64,000 bases of DNA from Bordetella ansorpii (lineage in GTDB: Bacteria; Pseudomonadota; Gammaproteobacteria; Burkholderiales; Burkholderiaceae_B), in NCBI RefSeq assembly GCF_900078315.1, contig NZ_FKBS01000025.1:395472-459471 (forward strand). The letters are read 5' to 3'. Positions 9,783 through 19,414 of the stretch are shown piece after piece. Made by a program: the position numbers and the translations under genes. The notes beneath the pieces were generated by a model. It was not told the DNA's origin. It did not search any database and saw nothing but the letters and a program-made list of their open reading frames with translations. Numbering within the stretch: position 1 is the stretch's first letter; every line of letters starts with the position of its first letter.

Positions 9783-10208
9783 ATGAAGATTCTGCAACCG
9801 CCCGACTGGATGCCGCCGCGCGGCTATTCCAACGGCATGCTCGTCGAGATGACGCCGGGCTCCCGCCTGGTGTTCGTGGGCGGACAGATCGGCTGGAACG
9901 GCCTGCAGCAGTTCGAGACGGACGATTTCGCGCTGCAGGTTCGGCAGACGTTGGCGAACATCGTGGCGATATTGGCGCAAGGCGGCGCACGGCCCGAACA
10001 TATCGTTCGGATGACGTGGTACGTGAAGGACAAGCAGGAGTACGTGGCGGCGTATCCCGAGATCGGCAAGCATTACCGCGAGCTCATCGGGCGGCACTTT
10101 CCGTCGATGACGGCGGTGGAGGTGGCCGATCTGGTCGAGGATCGGGCCAAGGTGGAGATTGAGGTGACGGCGGTGGTGGTGCCGGAGATGACGGGTGGGG
10201 ATGCTTGA
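9783..10208 (+). CDS. RidA/YjgF/UK114-family enamine/imine deaminase
   Basis: A 141-residue RidA-superfamily protein: VFVGGQIGWN (near residue 35), the QTLANIVAILAQGGA helix and the C-terminal EIEVTAVV strand. ATGs at 9774 and 9777 are in frame, but AAAAGGA at 9768-9774 is correctly spaced only for ATG 9783. RidA proteins hydrolyse reactive enamines and imines. The expected monooxygenase/reductase product from 2-aminobenzoyl-CoA carries an enamine nitrogen, so a dedicated deaminase as last gene of this operon fits nitrogen removal. That role is inference; the arginine that marks canonical RidA was not confirmed. Confidence 0.75.
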   Translation: MKILQPPDWMPPRGYSNGMLVEMTPGSRLVFVGGQIGWNGLQQFETDDFALQVRQTLANIVAILAQGGARPEHIVRMTWYVKDKQEYVAAYPEIGKHYRELIGRHFPSMTAVEVADLVEDRAKVEIEVTAVVVPEMTGGDA

Positions 10209-10258
10209 TTGAAGGGGTTTTCGTCTTCAGGCGGCGCGGCGGGTGTCGCTTTGAAGGC

Positions 10259-10394
10259 GTCTTCGGCCGGGGTTGGCGCAGGCCGCGCCGGCCAAGTCGG
10301 TCGGCTCGGGCACGCCATCAAGCGCCCTCGGCCGCTACGCGGCTGCCCTCCCTCCAATTGGCCGTCACGGCCTGCGCCAACCCCGGCCGAAGAC
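10259..10394. repeat. Structured palindromic repeat, copy 1
   Basis: A perfect 27-bp inverted repeat (10259-10285 and 10368-10394) encloses an 82-bp core. Within the core are a secondary pairing GGCCAA/TTGGCC and an inner hairpin GCCGC-TAC-GCGGC at about 10331-10343. The core is shared with copies at 63475-63608 and, reversed, at 63941-64000, but the outer-arm sequence differs completely between copies while remaining self-complementary. It lies between the convergent RidA and ABC transporter genes. No T-tract follows it. Confidence 0.8.
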
Positions 10395-10593
10395 TCACAT
10401 CAGTGGCATTCGGCGGCTGATGGGACAGCGCATCGCGGATGGCATCGTGCTTCTCCCCTGTCAATGAGGAGGGAGGAAGATCACGGTCAGCGTTTCAGGC
10501 GGTACTCCACCTGCTGGCTGGGGTGCGGAAAACATTGCGTGCAGTGGCGTGCTCATCCTTTATGAGAGCAGTGCAGACCCCCGCCCCCCACAG
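10395..10593. other. Intergenic stretch without recognised gene
   Basis: Together with the flanking structured repeat and hairpin this forms a 420-bp gap between two convergent operons. The short open frames here have no recognisable domain and no ribosome-binding site. Nothing further supported. Confidence 0.5.
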
Positions 10594-10619
10594 GATGCGT
10601 CGCCGCATGGCGACGCATC
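10594..10619. terminator. Hairpin between convergent operons, possible bidirectional terminator
   Basis: A perfect 11-bp stem GATGCGTCGCC / GGCGACGCATC with the 4-base loop GCAT, ending 11 bp from the 3' end of the leftward ABC operon. GC-rich stem without a clear U-tract in either direction, so a factor-independent terminator is plausible but not certain. Confidence 0.5.
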
Positions 10620-10629
10620 TGTCTTGCGT

Positions 10630-11600
10630 CTACTGTTCCACCAACGGGTAGAAACAGGCAGCCGCCCGCTCGCCGCCCAGCCCTGCCAGCGGCGGCACCT
10701 GGGCCGAGCATTGGGGTTGGGCCCGCGCGCAGCGCGGGTGGAAGGTGCAGCCTGGCGGCAGGTGCGTCGGGGCGGGAATTTCCCCTTCGATGCGGGCCAG
10801 ACGGATGCGGGCCTGGGGGTCCGGCACCGGGGACGAGTCGCGCAGCACGCGGCTGTAGGGGTGCAGCGGCTTGTCCAGGACGCAGGCAGTGGGGCCCTGC
10901 TCGATGATGCGGCCCAGGTACATGACGCAGACGGTGTCGCAGAAGTGGCGGACCACGCCCAGGTCGTGCGAGACGAAGACGAAGGACAGGCCGCGCTCGG
11001 CCTTCAGGCGCTCCAGCAGTTGCAGGATCTGCGCCTGCACGGACACGTCCAGCGCCGACACGGGTTCGTCGGCGACGATCAGATCGGGGTCGAGCACCAG
11101 GGCGCGGGCGATACCGATGCGCTGGCGCTGGCCGCCCGAGAATTCGTGCGGATAACGGTCCAGCACGGAGACGGGCAGGCCGACTTCCTGGATGGTGCGT
11201 TCGACTTTTTCGTTGATCTGCTGGGCCGTGCCCAGGCGATGCACGCGCAGCGGCTCGGTCAGGGCCTGGCGCACGGTGCGGCGCGGGTTCAATGAGGCGT
11301 ACGGATCCTGGAACACGATCTGGATGCGCTGGCGCAACGCGCGCAGTTCCGAGGAACTGGCGCGGCGCAGGTCCTGGCCATCGAAGTGGATGCTGCCCTC
11401 GTCGGGCTCGATCAGGCGCAGCAGGGTGCGGGCCACGGTCGACTTGCCGCAACCGGACTCGCCCACCAGGCCCAGCGACTGGCCGCGCGCCACGCTGAAG
11501 GACACGTCGTTGACGGCGCGCACGACCTGCCTGGGACCGCCCAGCAGGCCACCGCCGCTTTCGAAGCGCTTGACCAGGTTGCGCACTTGAAGAAGGTCGC

Positions 11601-11604
<4 letters not shown>
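10630..11604 (-). CDS. Dipeptide/oligopeptide-type ABC transporter ATPase (DppF/OppF-like)
   Basis: A 324-residue ATPase with Walker A GESGCGKST (near residue 50), Q-loop FQDPYASLNPR, signature SGGQRQRIGIARAL, Walker B LIVADEPVSALD and the C-terminal oligo_HPY cysteine cluster (CTFHPRCARAQPQC). It energises uptake together with the neighbouring ATPase and two permeases; the binding protein is encoded at 19415-20971. AAGGA precedes ATG 11604, which overlaps the stop of the upstream ATPase gene. It is the last gene of the leftward operon. Confidence 0.88.
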
Positions 11605-12590
<986 letters not shown>

Positions 12591-12654
12591 TGTGCATCTC
12601 CGTGCGGCAGGCAGCGGGGTTCGACGCCGGCCGGGACAAGACAGATCATCGATG

Positions 12655-13533
12655 TCATGACCGCTCCGAACGCAGTTTGGGATCGATGGCGTCGCGCAGC
12701 GCGTCGCCCAGCAGGTTCAGGGCCAGCACCGTGACCAGGATGGCGACGCTGGGGAACACCGTCAGCCACCAGGCGTCCAGGATGTTCTCGAAGCCTTCGC
12801 GGATCATGCTGCCCCAGGTGGCCGCGGGCGGCGGCACGCCCAGGCCGATGAAAGAGAGCGAAGCCTCGGTGCGGATGGCCGAGGCCATCCACAGCGACCC
12901 CAGCACCACCACGTCCGAGATCATGTTGGGCAGGATGTGCACGCCCATCAGCCGGAACGGCCCGTAGCCCAGCGCCCTGCCCGCCTCGACGAAATCGCGC
13001 TGCTTCAGGGCGATGGTGGGCGCGCGCGCCACCCGCACGAAGGGCGCGATCTCGGTGATCGCGATGGCGATGATCAGGTTCTCCAGGCTGGCGCCCAGCA
13101 TCGCGGCCACCATCAGGCCAAGCAACAGCGTGGGGAACGACAGCAGCACGTCGACCAGGCCCATGATGAACTGGTCGATCAGGCCGCCCACGTAGCCGGC
13201 GATGATGCCCAGCGCGGAGCCGATCGTCATGGCGATCAGGATGGCCACGAAGCCTACCAGCAGCGACACGCGGGCGCCGTAGATCAGGCGCGACAGCACG
13301 TCGCGGCCGTAGCTGTCGGTGCCCAGCCAGAACTCCGCCGACGGCGGTTCCAGGCGATAGACGATGTTCTGCTGCAGGGGATCGTGCGGCGCCAGCCAGG
13401 GCGCGAACACGGCGGCCAGCACGATCAGCAGCAACAGGCCGATGCCCACCCACGACAGGCGGTTCCTGCGCAGGGCCTGCCACAGCGCGCTGGTCTGCGG
13501 CGTGACGGAAGCGGTAGCGGTAGCGGCGCTCAT
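12655..13533 (-). CDS. Dipeptide-type ABC transporter permease (DppC/OppC-like)
   Basis: A 292-residue permease. A cytoplasmic N-terminus with one membrane helix is followed by the LGTDSYGRDVLSRLIYGAR motif that marks DppC/OppC proteins, and four or five more helices. The EAA-loop segment EAGRALGYG contacts the ATPases. It starts at ATG 13533, overlapping the stop of the DppB-like gene, so the two permeases are co-translated. Substrate is inferred only from the oxidoreductase genes in the same operon. Confidence 0.87.
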   Translation of the reverse strand: MSAATATASVTPQTSALWQALRRNRLSWVGIGLLLLIVLAAVFAPWLAPHDPLQQNIVYRLEPPSAEFWLGTDSYGRDVLSRLIYGARVSLLVGFVAILIAMTIGSALGIIAGYVGGLIDQFIMGLVDVLLSFPTLLLGLMVAAMLGASLENLIIAIAITEIAPFVRVARAPTIALKQRDFVEAGRALGYGPFRLMGVHILPNMISDVVVLGSLWMASAIRTEASLSFIGLGVPPPAATWGSMIREGFENILDAWWLTVFPSVAILVTVLALNLLGDALRDAIDPKLRSERS

Positions 13534-14471
13534 TGGTATTTCACCCGAGGATCGACCAACCCATACACCAGGTCGGTCAGCAGATTGACGACGATCACGC
13601 AGGAGGCGAACACGACCATCAGCCCTTGCAGCAGGGTGTAGTCGCGCGCGTTCAGCGCCCCCAGGATCAGCTTGCCCAGGCCGGGGCGGTTGAACACGAT
13701 CTCGGTCAGCACCGAGTTGCCGATCAGCGTGCCGAAGTACAGGCCCACCACCGTGACGATGGGGATCAGCGCATTGCGCAAGCCGTGGCGCAGCACCAGC
13801 CGCAACGGCCGCACGCCCTTGGCGCGCGCGGTGCGTACATAGTCTTCACCCAGCACGCCCAGCATCGACGAGCGCGTGACGCGCATCACGTATGCCGTCA
13901 TGATGAGGCCCAGGTTGAAGGCCGGCAGCACCAGGTTGCGCAACTGCGTGGTCCAGTCGCCGGACACCGAGGAACCGATCACCGGGAACCAGCGCAGCTG
14001 GATGGCGAACACCAGCAGCATCAGGATGGCCGACACGAAGGCAGGAAACGACAGGCCCGTCAGCGACAGCAGGCGGCCCAGGTAGTCGGGCCAGGCGTTT
14101 CGGCGCAGCGCGGCCCAGATGCCCAGCGGCAGGCCGAAGACCACGCCGATCAGCACGGCGGCCAGGGTCAGCTGGATGGTCCACGGCAGCACCAGCGCCA
14201 CCTCTTGCAGCACGGTGCGGCCGCTGGCCATGGACACGCCGAAGTTGCCGGTCAGCATGTCGCCCAGGAAGTGCAGGTACTGCTGGAACATCGGCAGGTC
14301 CAGGCCCAGGCGCTCGCGCAGGGCCGCAAGAGCCTCGGCGCTGGCCTGGTCGCCCAGCATCACCGCCGCCGGATCGCCCGGCACCAACCGCACCAGCACG
14401 AACACGGCCGTCAGCATGGCCAGCAGCGTGGGGATGGCCAGCAACAGGCGCTTGATGGCATAGCGCATCAT
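13530..14471 (-). CDS. Dipeptide-type ABC transporter permease (DppB/OppB-like)
   Basis: A 313-residue permease with six membrane helices. The N-terminal RYAIKRLLLAIPTLL helix, FVLVRLVPGDPA and the EDYVRTARAKGV EAA loop are diagnostic of DppB/OppB. GGAG precedes the tandem ATGs at 14471/14468. It overlaps the DAO gene upstream, so oxidoreductases and transporter are in one transcription unit. Confidence 0.87.
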   Translation of the reverse strand: MMRYAIKRLLLAIPTLLAMLTAVFVLVRLVPGDPAAVMLGDQASAEALAALRERLGLDLPMFQQYLHFLGDMLTGNFGVSMASGRTVLQEVALVLPWTIQLTLAAVLIGVVFGLPLGIWAALRRNAWPDYLGRLLSLTGLSFPAFVSAILMLLVFAIQLRWFPVIGSSVSGDWTTQLRNLVLPAFNLGLIMTAYVMRVTRSSMLGVLGEDYVRTARAKGVRPLRLVLRHGLRNALIPIVTVVGLYFGTLIGNSVLTEIVFNRPGLGKLILGALNARDYTLLQGLMVVFASCVIVVNLLTDLVYGLVDPRVKYQ

Positions 14472-15607
14472 GATTGCTTCTCCTGCGCGGCGGGCTGCAT
14501 CAGCCGTTGCGCCTGTATGTGCTGAATGGGCCGTTTCGTCGATCCCCGCACCACTAGATCGGCCAAGGTGGCGCCCACCACGGGCACCAGCTCGAAACCG
14601 TGGCCCGAGAACCCGAAGGCATGGAACACGCCCGGCGCGTTGGGCGACGGGCCGACCACGGGCAGCAGGTCCTCGGTCTTGGCTTCCAGGCCCGCCCAGA
14701 CGCGCACGATGCGGATGTCGCGCACCATCGGGAACAGGTCGACGGCGGCGCGCGCGCCCTTGGACAGCACGCGCATGCGGGCCGTCGAGGTCTCGCGGTC
14801 CAGGTCGGGGATGCCCTGCAGGCCGCCGCCGATCACCAGCGTGCCCTGGTCGGACTGCTTGAACGACAGCGAGCGGCCCATGATGGCCACCACCGGCTTG
14901 ATGAAGGGACGCAGCCGCTCGCTGACCATCATCATCGAGGACTTGGTGGCCAGCGGGATGTCGTCGCCCACCATGGCGGCGATGCGCGCGGACCAGGCGC
15001 CCGCGGCATTGACCACGGCCGGTGCGATCCAGGTGCGGCCGCCGGCCAGCACGGCCCAGTCCTGGCCGCGCCGCTCGATGGCGGTCACGCCGCATTGCTC
15101 GACGATCTTTACCCCCGCGGCCTCGGCGCTGTGGCGGAAGGCGCGCAGCGCGCGATGCGGATCGGCCGCGCCGTCACGCCGGGCGATGGAAGCGCCCAGG
15201 CAATGCGGGCTCAGGTCGGGCAGCAGGCGGCGCAGTTCGTCCTGCCCGATAAGTTCTTCGTGCGTGTAGCCAGCGGCGCGCAGGCCGTCGACCCGCGCCT
15301 GCAGCTTGGCCAGCGCCTCGGGCGTCTCGGCCACGCAGATCTGGCCGTTGGCATGGAAGCCGCAGTCGTCGCCCACCAGCGATTCCAGCGCATGCCACAT
15401 GTCCATCGATTCGAGCGACAGGTCCAGCTCGCGGCGGTCGCGGTTCAGCGTGCGCACGCCCGCCGCGGTGGCGCCCGACGCATGGCGGCCCACCCAGTGC
15501 TTCTCCAGCACGACGACGCGCCTGCCCGCGCGCGCCAGATGCAGCGCGGCCGACAGCCCGTGCAGACCACCGCCGATGACAACGACGTCCTGCGTCGCAG
15601 TACTCAT
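14468..15607 (-). CDS. FAD-dependent oxidoreductase, DAO family (OoxB/SoxB-like)
   Basis: A 379-residue flavoprotein with the N-terminal dinucleotide motif VVVIGGGLHGLSAALHLARA and the C-terminal FGFSGHGFELVPVVG segment typical of DAO-family amine/imino-acid dehydrogenases. In heterotrimeric dehydrogenases (octopine/nopaline oxidase OoxAB-type, HcnABC, D-hydroxyproline dehydrogenase) such a protein is the catalytic subunit. The neighbouring 466-residue protein and small ferredoxin-like protein would be its partners. Start ATG 15607 overlaps the stop of that larger subunit gene (ATGA). A second DAO gene (17278-18405) in the same cluster leaves open which one pairs with the iron-sulfur subunits. 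Confidence 0.8.
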   Translation of the reverse strand: MSTATQDVVVIGGGLHGLSAALHLARAGRRVVVLEKHWVGRHASGATAAGVRTLNRDRRELDLSLESMDMWHALESLVGDDCGFHANGQICVAETPEALAKLQARVDGLRAAGYTHEELIGQDELRRLLPDLSPHCLGASIARRDGAADPHRALRAFRHSAEAAGVKIVEQCGVTAIERRGQDWAVLAGGRTWIAPAVVNAAGAWSARIAAMVGDDIPLATKSSMMMVSERLRPFIKPVVAIMGRSLSFKQSDQGTLVIGGGLQGIPDLDRETSTARMRVLSKGARAAVDLFPMVRDIRIVRVWAGLEAKTEDLLPVVGPSPNAPGVFHAFGFSGHGFELVPVVGATLADLVVRGSTKRPIQHIQAQRLMQPAAQEKQS

Positions 15608-17004
15608 TGCTGCCCCCCATCCACATCCAGGCTGGCCAGCTCGCCCAGCGTCAGCGGCTTGAGCGGCGGACGAATGCGGTAGAAGCCGACCTCGGCCACG
15701 GGCCTGCCCTGCTCGGCCGCCACGATGTGGGCGATGGTGTAGCCGCACTGGCGGCCCTGGCACGGGCCCATGCCCGCTCGGGTGTACGACTTGATCTGGT
15801 TGGGACCGGGCTGGCCGATGCGCGCGGCGCGGCGGATCTCGCCCGCGGTCAGCTCCTCGCAGCGGCACACGATGGTGTCGTCCGACGGCGCGATCACGCT
15901 GGCGCGCGGCGGATACATGGCGTCCAGCATGGGACGCAGGTTCAGGTCGCCCGCCAGCCTGGCGCGCAGCGGTTCGGCGCGGCGCCGGGCGTCGGCCTCG
16001 GTGATGGCGCCGGCGCGCAAGGCGATGCCGATGGCGGCCAGCTCGCCACGCACGGTGGCAGCCTTGGCGCCGCCGATGCCCGCGCCGTCGCCGGCCACGA
16101 ACACGCCGGCCTGGCTGGTCTGGCCCCACGCGTCCAGCTCGGGCGCCATGCAGGCCTGCGCATCGTTCCACTGATGCGCGCACTCCAGCGCGCGCGTCAT
16201 GTGGATGGACGGCACCACGCCCTCGTGCGCCAGCAACACCTGCGCGGGCTTGCGCTCGGTCTTGCCGTCGCGCGTGGTGTATTCGATCTCCTGCAGGCGG
16301 CCATCGCCCGAGGCGCGGAACTGCGTCACGCCGCGCACGCGTGGCACGCCGGCGCGCTTGAGCTCGCCCAGCCAGCCCAGGCCCTTGCGCAGTTCGGGCC
16401 AGCCGCGCAGCGCGGCCGACAGGTGCGGCAAGGCGCGCTTCCACGCATCGGGCGGCGAGGTGTCCAGCCAGCCGGCGATGCGGCCGCCGGCGCGCAGCAA
16501 CTGCGCCATGTACAGCAACGGCAACGGACCGCTGCCAGCCACCCACACGGGCTGCGCGGGCACCTGGCGCGAGGTCTTCAGCAGGATCTGCGCGGCGCCC
16601 ACCGTCAGCACGCCCGGCAGCGTCCAGCCCGGGAACGGCGCGGGACGCTCCTGCGCGCCCGTGGCCAGCAGCACGTTGTCGGCGCGCACCACTTCAGCCT
16701 TGCCCGCATGGCTCATGTAGACGTGCCAGCCCGGCTCGATCTGCCAGACCTGCGTCTGCGGCTCGTACAGGGCGCCACAGGCGCGGAACGCGCGGGCCAG
16801 CTCGGCGCCGGCGCGGTATTCGTCGCCCAGCAGCGCGCCGGTGGGCGTGGCCGCCACGGTTTCGACCGCGCGCCAGATCTGGCCGCCCGGCGCGGGCTGC
16901 TCGTCCACCACGATCACCGAAAGGCCCGCGGCGCGCAGGCCGATGGCCGCGCTCATGCCGGCGGGGCCGGCGCCCACGATCAGTACGTTGAATTCGCGCA
17001 TCAT
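15604..17004 (-). CDS. NAD(P)/FAD-binding oxidoreductase with C-terminal BFD-type [2Fe-2S] domain (OoxA/HcnB-like)
   Basis: A 466-residue protein. Residues 5-330 hold two Rossmann motifs: VLIVGAGPAGMSAAIGLRAA at the N-terminus and the internal VWVAGSGPLPLLYMAQLLRA. A C-terminal cysteine region (VCRCEELTAGEI followed by GMGPCQGRQCG) matches the BFD-like [2Fe-2S] ligands. This architecture is that of opine oxidase subunit A and HcnB. The start is one of two adjacent ATGs (17004/17001); the open frame continues upstream but is antisense-like. It overlaps both neighbours, consistent with a stable complex. Confidence 0.82.
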   Translation of the reverse strand: MMREFNVLIVGAGPAGMSAAIGLRAAGLSVIVVDEQPAPGGQIWRAVETVAATPTGALLGDEYRAGAELARAFRACGALYEPQTQVWQIEPGWHVYMSHAGKAEVVRADNVLLATGAQERPAPFPGWTLPGVLTVGAAQILLKTSRQVPAQPVWVAGSGPLPLLYMAQLLRAGGRIAGWLDTSPPDAWKRALPHLSAALRGWPELRKGLGWLGELKRAGVPRVRGVTQFRASGDGRLQEIEYTTRDGKTERKPAQVLLAHEGVVPSIHMTRALECAHQWNDAQACMAPELDAWGQTSQAGVFVAGDGAGIGGAKAATVRGELAAIGIALRAGAITEADARRRAEPLRARLAGDLNLRPMLDAMYPPRASVIAPSDDTIVCRCEELTAGEIRRAARIGQPGPNQIKSYTRAGMGPCQGRQCGYTIAHIVAAEQGRPVAEVGFYRIRPPLKPLTLGELASLDVDGGQQ

Positions 17005-17297
17005 GGCTGCACGCTCCGCTTGCCCATCTGGCGCTGGACCTGCATGCCTTCGCGCACGGTCGTCAGGCACGTCTGGGTAGAGGCCACGCCGTCCACGATC
17101 GCCAGGCAATCGAAGCACACGCCCATCATGCAGTAAGGCGCGCGCGGGCTCTCGTGCACGGGGGTCGTGCGCGAGGCGGGCTGGGACTGGCGCAGCAGCA
17201 CCGCGGCGACGGTCTCGCCAGGCGAGGCTTGCACGGGCTGTCCGTCTATCGTCAAGGTCAGCGCCTGCGCGCCGGGGTCATCCAGCTTGCGGAACAT
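17001..17297 (-). CDS. Small 2Fe-2S ferredoxin-domain subunit (HcnA/SoxX-like)
   Basis: About 98 residues. LTLTIDGQPVQASPGETVAAVLL is the N-terminal beta-grasp half, followed by APYCMMGVCFDCLAIVDG and a later single Cys (TQTCLTTV), giving the C-x4-C-x2-C...C ligand pattern of plant-type ferredoxins. It would be the small electron-transfer subunit of the flavin dehydrogenase. The start is uncertain: ATG 17297 was preferred over ATG 17309 because a GGA lies upstream; both overlap the end of the DAO gene. Confidence 0.8.
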   Translation of the reverse strand: MFRKLDDPGAQALTLTIDGQPVQASPGETVAAVLLRQSQPASRTTPVHESPRAPYCMMGVCFDCLAIVDGVASTQTCLTTVREGMQVQRQMGKRSVQP

Positions 17298-18405
17298 CGA
17301 AGCGTCCATGGTGAAAGGCATCCAGGTCGGCTGGCACGGCGCCGTGGGCCAACGCGCGGGCATAAGGCCCCGCGTGGTACGACGCCAGCGTCACGCCGGA
17401 GTGACAAAGCGCGATCGACGCGCCGGGAAAATCAGCCGACTCGGCGTAGACCGGGCAGCCGTCGGAAGTCATGACGCGCAGGCACGACCATTGCCGCACC
17501 AGGCGCGCGCCGGCCAGGGCGGGCAGCACGCGCAGGGCGTTGCGGGTCATGCGCACGGCGGCGTCGGTGGTGGTGGACAGGTCGTAGCCGACGCGTTCCT
17601 GCGTCAGCCCGATCAGCACGCTGCCCTCGCCCGTCTGGCGCATGCCGCTGGCCGGCAGCGGCAGCAGGGGCGCCAGGCGTTCGGTGACGAGAATCTGGCC
17701 GCGCTCGGGGCGCAGCGGCACGTCCAGGCCCACCTGCCGGCCCAGCGCGGTGGAACCCAGCCCCGCGGCGATGACCACGCGCGCCGCGCGCCAGGTGCCG
17801 CCCGCGGCATCGACCGCGAAGCCGCCACCCGCCACCGGGCGGATGGCGGTGACGGCATGGCGTCCGCGCAGCTCGCCGCCGCGCGAGATGAAGGCCGATT
17901 GCAGCGCGGCCAGCAGGCGCAGCGGGTTGGCGTGGCCGTCCTGCGCGCCATGGCTGGCCCCGGAAACGTCCGGCCCCAGTTGCAGGTGCGGATAACGGCG
18001 CATGATCTCGCCGCGGTCCCACATCTGGACGCACGGCGCCTGTTCGGGCGCCTGCCGCTGCCACTGCGCCATGCGCGCGGCCCGCTCTTCCAGCTGCTTC
18101 TCGCCGAAGCAGTAATGCAGGCCGCCACGCTGGTCATAGGCCAGGTCGATACCGGTCTCGGCCTGCAAGGCCGCGGCGAATTCGGGCCACAGCCGCACGG
18201 CCTGCCGCGACAGGCGTTGGTAATGCGGATGGTTGTAGCCCTTGCCCTGCAGCCACACCAGGCCGAAATTGGCCTTGGCCGCGCGGAAGTCCGTGTCGCC
18301 GCCGTCCAGCATCAGCACGCGCTGGCCGCAGCCGGCCAGGCCGCAGGCGATGGCCGCGCCCACCATGCCGGCGCCGGCGACGACGACGTCGTAGTCCTCA
18401 GCCAT
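17278..18405 (-). CDS. FAD-dependent oxidoreductase, DAO family (second copy)
   Basis: A 375-residue DAO-fold flavoprotein with VVVAGAGMVGAAIACGLA at the N-terminus and RGQILVTERL and LCHSGVTLASYHAGPYA motifs later. It is the promoter-proximal gene of the leftward oxidoreductase/transporter operon, with GAGGAG just before ATG 18405. It differs clearly from the DAO protein at 14468-15607. It may act on a different stereoisomer or on the product of the first oxidation. It is divergent from the LysR gene, 88 bp away. Confidence 0.8.
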   Translation of the reverse strand: MAEDYDVVVAGAGMVGAAIACGLAGCGQRVLMLDGGDTDFRAAKANFGLVWLQGKGYNHPHYQRLSRQAVRLWPEFAAALQAETGIDLAYDQRGGLHYCFGEKQLEERAARMAQWQRQAPEQAPCVQMWDRGEIMRRYPHLQLGPDVSGASHGAQDGHANPLRLLAALQSAFISRGGELRGRHAVTAIRPVAGGGFAVDAAGGTWRAARVVIAAGLGSTALGRQVGLDVPLRPERGQILVTERLAPLLPLPASGMRQTGEGSVLIGLTQERVGYDLSTTTDAAVRMTRNALRVLPALAGARLVRQWSCLRVMTSDGCPVYAESADFPGASIALCHSGVTLASYHAGPYARALAHGAVPADLDAFHHGRFDVPQAG

Positions 18406-18493
18406 GGCGCGCTCCTCGCGCCACGCGGCGTGCTTGCGGTAATCTTGAGCCCCGCAGCGCGGCACGCACGCCGCGCACACTACAGGTCCCGGC

Positions 18494-19411
18494 ATGCAGC
18501 AAGCGCTCAATCTGCGACAGGTCGAAGCCTTCAAGGCTGTCATCGAGCAAGGCACCGTCAGCCAGGCGGCCGCGGTGCTGGGCGTCTCGCAACCCGCGGT
18601 CAGCAAGCTGCTGGCCCATCTCGAGGCCGAAACCGGCCTGTCCCTGTTCGACCGCTTGCGCGGCAAGCTCGCGCCCACCCATCAAGGCATGCGGCTGTAC
18701 CAGGAAGTCGAACGCATCTTCATGGGCCTGCGGCAGGTCGAAGAGGCCGTCGAGTCCATCCGCCGCGCCGAGCAGCGTCACCTGATCGTGGGCGTGCTGC
18801 CGGCCTTGTCCGGCACCTTCATGCGGCGCGTCACGCTGGCCTTTCTCGAACGCCATCCCGATGTGCGCGTGTCCATCCGCACACGCGGTTCGATCTTCCT
18901 GGGCGACTGGCTGGCCAAGCAGCACATCGACCTGGCGCTGGTGGGCAGCCGTGTCGACAACCCCTACGTCGAGCGCGAACCGCTGTTCCCGCATGCGCTG
19001 TTCTGCGCCCTGCCGGTCAATCACGAACTGACGCGCAAGCGCGTCATCCGGCCGCGCGACCTGGACGGCGTGCCCTTCGTCGGCTTCAGCGCCGAGAGCC
19101 AGACGCACAAGCTGGTCAGCCAGGCGATGGCCGCGGCGGGCGCGCATTTCAATATCGTGCTGGAAACCGACACGGCGCCGACCGTATGCGAGTTCGTGGC
19201 CGCCGGTATGGGTGTGTCCTTGATTCATCCGCTTTTCGCCGATGGGTTGCAAAGCCGCCTGGTATTGCGGCGTTTCGATCCCGAGCTTCAGTTCCACTTC
19301 CAGATGTGCCGCACGCAGACCTCACGCAACGCGGCGCTGGTGGAAGACTTCGCCGCCTGCGCCCGCGCCGTGGCGGCGCAGGTCTCGCGGGGCCTGCTCA
19401 AAGGGCAGTGA
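18494..19411 (+). CDS. LysR-family transcriptional regulator (NocR/OccR-like)
   Basis: A 305-residue LysR protein. The winged HTH is at residues 8-65 (NLRQVEAFKAVIEQGTVSQA, VSQPAVSKLLAHLE), followed by a periplasmic-binding-like effector domain. Its sequence style resembles the opine-responsive NocR/OccR branch, and it is divergent from the DAO/transporter operon. It therefore probably activates that operon in response to the imported imino acid or opine. It ends three bases from the convergent solute-binding-protein gene. Confidence 0.85.
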   Translation: MQQALNLRQVEAFKAVIEQGTVSQAAAVLGVSQPAVSKLLAHLEAETGLSLFDRLRGKLAPTHQGMRLYQEVERIFMGLRQVEEAVESIRRAEQRHLIVGVLPALSGTFMRRVTLAFLERHPDVRVSIRTRGSIFLGDWLAKQHIDLALVGSRVDNPYVEREPLFPHALFCALPVNHELTRKRVIRPRDLDGVPFVGFSAESQTHKLVSQAMAAAGAHFNIVLETDTAPTVCEFVAAGMGVSLIHPLFADGLQSRLVLRRFDPELQFHFQMCRTQTSRNAALVEDFAACARAVAAQVSRGLLKGQ

Positions 19412-19414
19412 CGG

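Noticed and set aside
10259..10394. Factor-independent terminator of the aryl-CoA operon
   Set aside because: The outer stem is far longer than a terminator, encloses an 82-bp conserved core, lacks a T-tract, and the core recurs at 63.5 kb in another context.
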